Source: Diploscapter coronatus (taxonomy: Eukaryota; Nematoda; Chromadorea; Rhabditida; Rhabditidae). From it: a stretch of 64,000 nt of DNA. A model generated the notes under the pieces. The model had not been told where the DNA came from, made no database searches, and saw nothing but the letters and a program-made list of their open reading frames with translations. The stretch is taken from positions 81,119,201-81,183,200 of the forward strand of contig OZ038422.1 of the NCBI GenBank assembly GCA_964036155.1. Direction: 5' to 3'. A program made the translations under genes and the position numbers. Below are positions 62,601 through 64,000 of the stretch, piece after piece. How positions within the stretch are numbered: the first letter of the stretch is position 1; the number at the start of each line of letters is the position of its first letter.

Positions 62601-64000
62601 TGCCAAGTTTCATCTTAATCGGACAGGTGGCTGAAAATATGCGCATATATGATGGGGCGATCCAATACTTTAGTCCGCTACTGTATCTCGACAAAATTAG
62701 AAATTTACAAGACCCTTTCATTGTTTTCTTTTCAGCTGGCGATATCAAAGCCTGCCCTCGCTGCAAGACATTCATTGTGAAGGCCGACGACGGGTCGTGC
62801 AATCATATGGTAATTCTGTAATCGCCTTTCTTCTCATTTTCATTCCATTCTCAGGTCTGTGCGATGTGCAGTGCCGAATTCTGCTGGCTGTGTCTCAAAG
62901 AAATCAGCGATTTGCACTATCTCAGGTATATCTTGTTGGATGATAATTGGGAAGATTGTATTTCGCGAGCTCCTTTTATTTTATGCTGTCTTGTCATTTG
63001 CAGCAAATTCTTCAAAGATTACGTAAATATTGAAATGGCGAAACAGAATATCGGAATTTTTGAAACTCTTCGTGCACCTCTGATGGCTACTCGCAAAAAA
63101 AAACTACCAATTTACTCGTATTTCTTCCATAATAAATCTGACACTTTTCAGTCCCACGGGCTGCACGTTCTGGGGCAAGAAGCCGTGGACGCGGAAGAAG
63201 AAGTTGTTGTGGCAGTTGGGCACTCTGGTGGGCGCTCCTCTGGGCATCGCCCTCATCGCGGGAATCTCCGTGCCGGGCATCATCTTCGGAGTGCCCATCT
63301 TCGTGGGCAAGAAGGTCTATCAGCGCTTCCTGCACCACCCCAAGTCCAAGCGACGTCTCATCACAGTGCTCTGTGTGGTCGGCTCCCTGATCGTCTCTCC
63401 CGTCCTCGCTCTGCTCGCCATCGGAGTCGGCATTCCTATCGCTCTTTCATACGTTTACGGTATGTTTTTGTTTATTCATTTGGTATTTTTCTGGAAATTG
63501 AGTTCAAAATTTCTGATATTCTGCTTTATGAGATTGTATATGAGAATTTCCGTCTCATTTTCTGATTTGACATTTGACATTCCTTAGCCTCTAAATTTCT
63601 ACTTTCAGGTGTTATTCCTCTTTCCTTGTGCAGAAACGGGGCCTGTGGTCTGGCAGAGAGCAATCCCCGACCTCAAATGGACAGTTTGGAAGAAGAGCAA
63701 TTGTGGACTGGGGTTTCTTCTGGAGGTGAGTCTTTGAAGAATTTAACATCTCAACTTGTAGTCTTGTATAATAAAATTTGCGTCTGAAACAACAGATGAG
63801 GTAAATAGTGATTTTGAGGACAAGAACGGGAGACAGAACAGCAGCAGACGGGCGATGGCCAGTCTCTGGCTCCCGCCCTCTCGATTCACAGCGGAATGTC
63901 CTCGAACACGGCTCATCAGCCTTCCAGACTCACCGTCTCTGCAGACCCCAGCCGCAGGCGGCCTAGCATCGAATCAGGTGCGTGTTGATTTTCTAATTAG
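56696..64000 (+). CDS. RNF19/Dorfin-type RBR E3 ubiquitin ligase (3' end off the window)
   Basis: RBR ligases take ubiquitin from an E2 onto a cysteine of RING2 before passing it to substrate; RNF19 proteins are ER-anchored. Exons 56696-56930, 57452-57532, 58219-58309, 60633-60731, 61082-61271, 61422-61532, 61589-61671, 61721-61831, 62156-62246, 62291-62441, 62736-62809, 62855-62925, 63152-63459, 63609-63725 and 63819-63977 close in phase, giving at least 657 residues. The N-terminal 230 residues are Ser/Gly/acidic and disordered. RING1 is ECPLCCLKQ to QCPEC; IBR is YAVIASSCAACP to GVWHANQTCDEA; RING2 is DIKACPRCKTF, with the catalytic Cys in DGSCNHM and then EFCWLCLKEISDLHYL. GCTFWGKKPWTRKKK leads into two membrane segments. 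Two acceptors end TTTGAG, which is unusual. The C-terminus lies beyond the window. Confidence 0.95.
58310..60632. other. Long intron of the RNF19-like gene
   Basis: No exon seen. Contains CAGG/CAGA-type short repeats (58910-58945), CTGACTGA/CTGT runs (59105-59210), a purine-rich run (59740-59800) and a pentamer repeat near 60335. Confidence 0.5.
60335..60359. repeat. CGATT pentamer microsatellite
   Basis: About five head-to-tail copies of CGATT in the RNF19-like intron. Confidence 0.85.

Noticed and set aside
63797..63977. Exon of the RNF19-like gene starting at 63796 (DEVNSDFEDKNG)
   Set aside because: Opens in phase too, but the frame from 63819 (GDGQSLAPALSIHSGM) looks more like the RNF19 tail. 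Kept as an alternative acceptor.
1..64000. tRNA, rRNA, CRISPR or bacterial-type operons
   Set aside because: No cloverleaf with the usual box B-type sequence, no rRNA core and no regularly spaced repeat-spacer array was seen by eye; the DNA is eukaryotic.

Overview
The window looks like nuclear DNA from a nematode, probably a rhabditid. Genes are split into many exons with short GT-AG introns, some only 42-46 bases long. Acceptors are mostly TTTCAG-type. Several start codons lie a few bases downstream of an isolated acceptor, as expected for spliced-leader trans-splicing. Two minus-strand genes sit in an operon-like order. The gene content (double-RGS protein, F-box protein, RNF19-type ligase) also fits. 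I joined exons by hand and checked that phases close; no computation or database search was run.

Layout, left to right. A plus-strand gene with two RGS domains (341-8593) converges on a minus-strand DNA topoisomerase II gene (9809-20219). A 2-kb divergent promoter region separates topoisomerase II from a plus-strand failed-axon-connections (FAXC) family gene (22229-24737). About 1.9 kb after that point is tandemly duplicated (about 24345-28228). Each unit carries a copy of the last FAXC exon and, on the other strand, a small stand-alone eL40-like zinc-ribbon ribosomal protein gene without the usual ubiquitin moiety. Next on the minus strand are dph5 (diphthine synthase, 28265-30441) and PIG-M (GPI mannosyltransferase 1, 30686-33620), spaced like a nematode operon.

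A 786-residue plus-strand protein that I cannot place in a family occupies 34825-41761. It is followed by a broken minus-strand gene (43481-43928), an F-box gene (44474-46794) and a Kelch-repeat gene (47559-49924). A small basic protein gene on the minus strand (52141-54563) hosts a complete, TATA-containing secreted-peptide gene on the opposite strand inside its first intron (53096-53633). The right end is the 5' two thirds or so of an RNF19/Dorfin-type RBR ubiquitin ligase (56696 to beyond the window edge).

Introns and intergenic DNA contain at least nine inverted-repeat (MITE-like or hairpin) elements. One, inside the FAXC gene, ends exactly where the tandem duplication begins, which suggests the element took part in it. 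The genes are mostly unrelated housekeeping and signalling functions. The only likely co-expressed set is PIG-M with dph5, perhaps with the nearer eL40-like copy.
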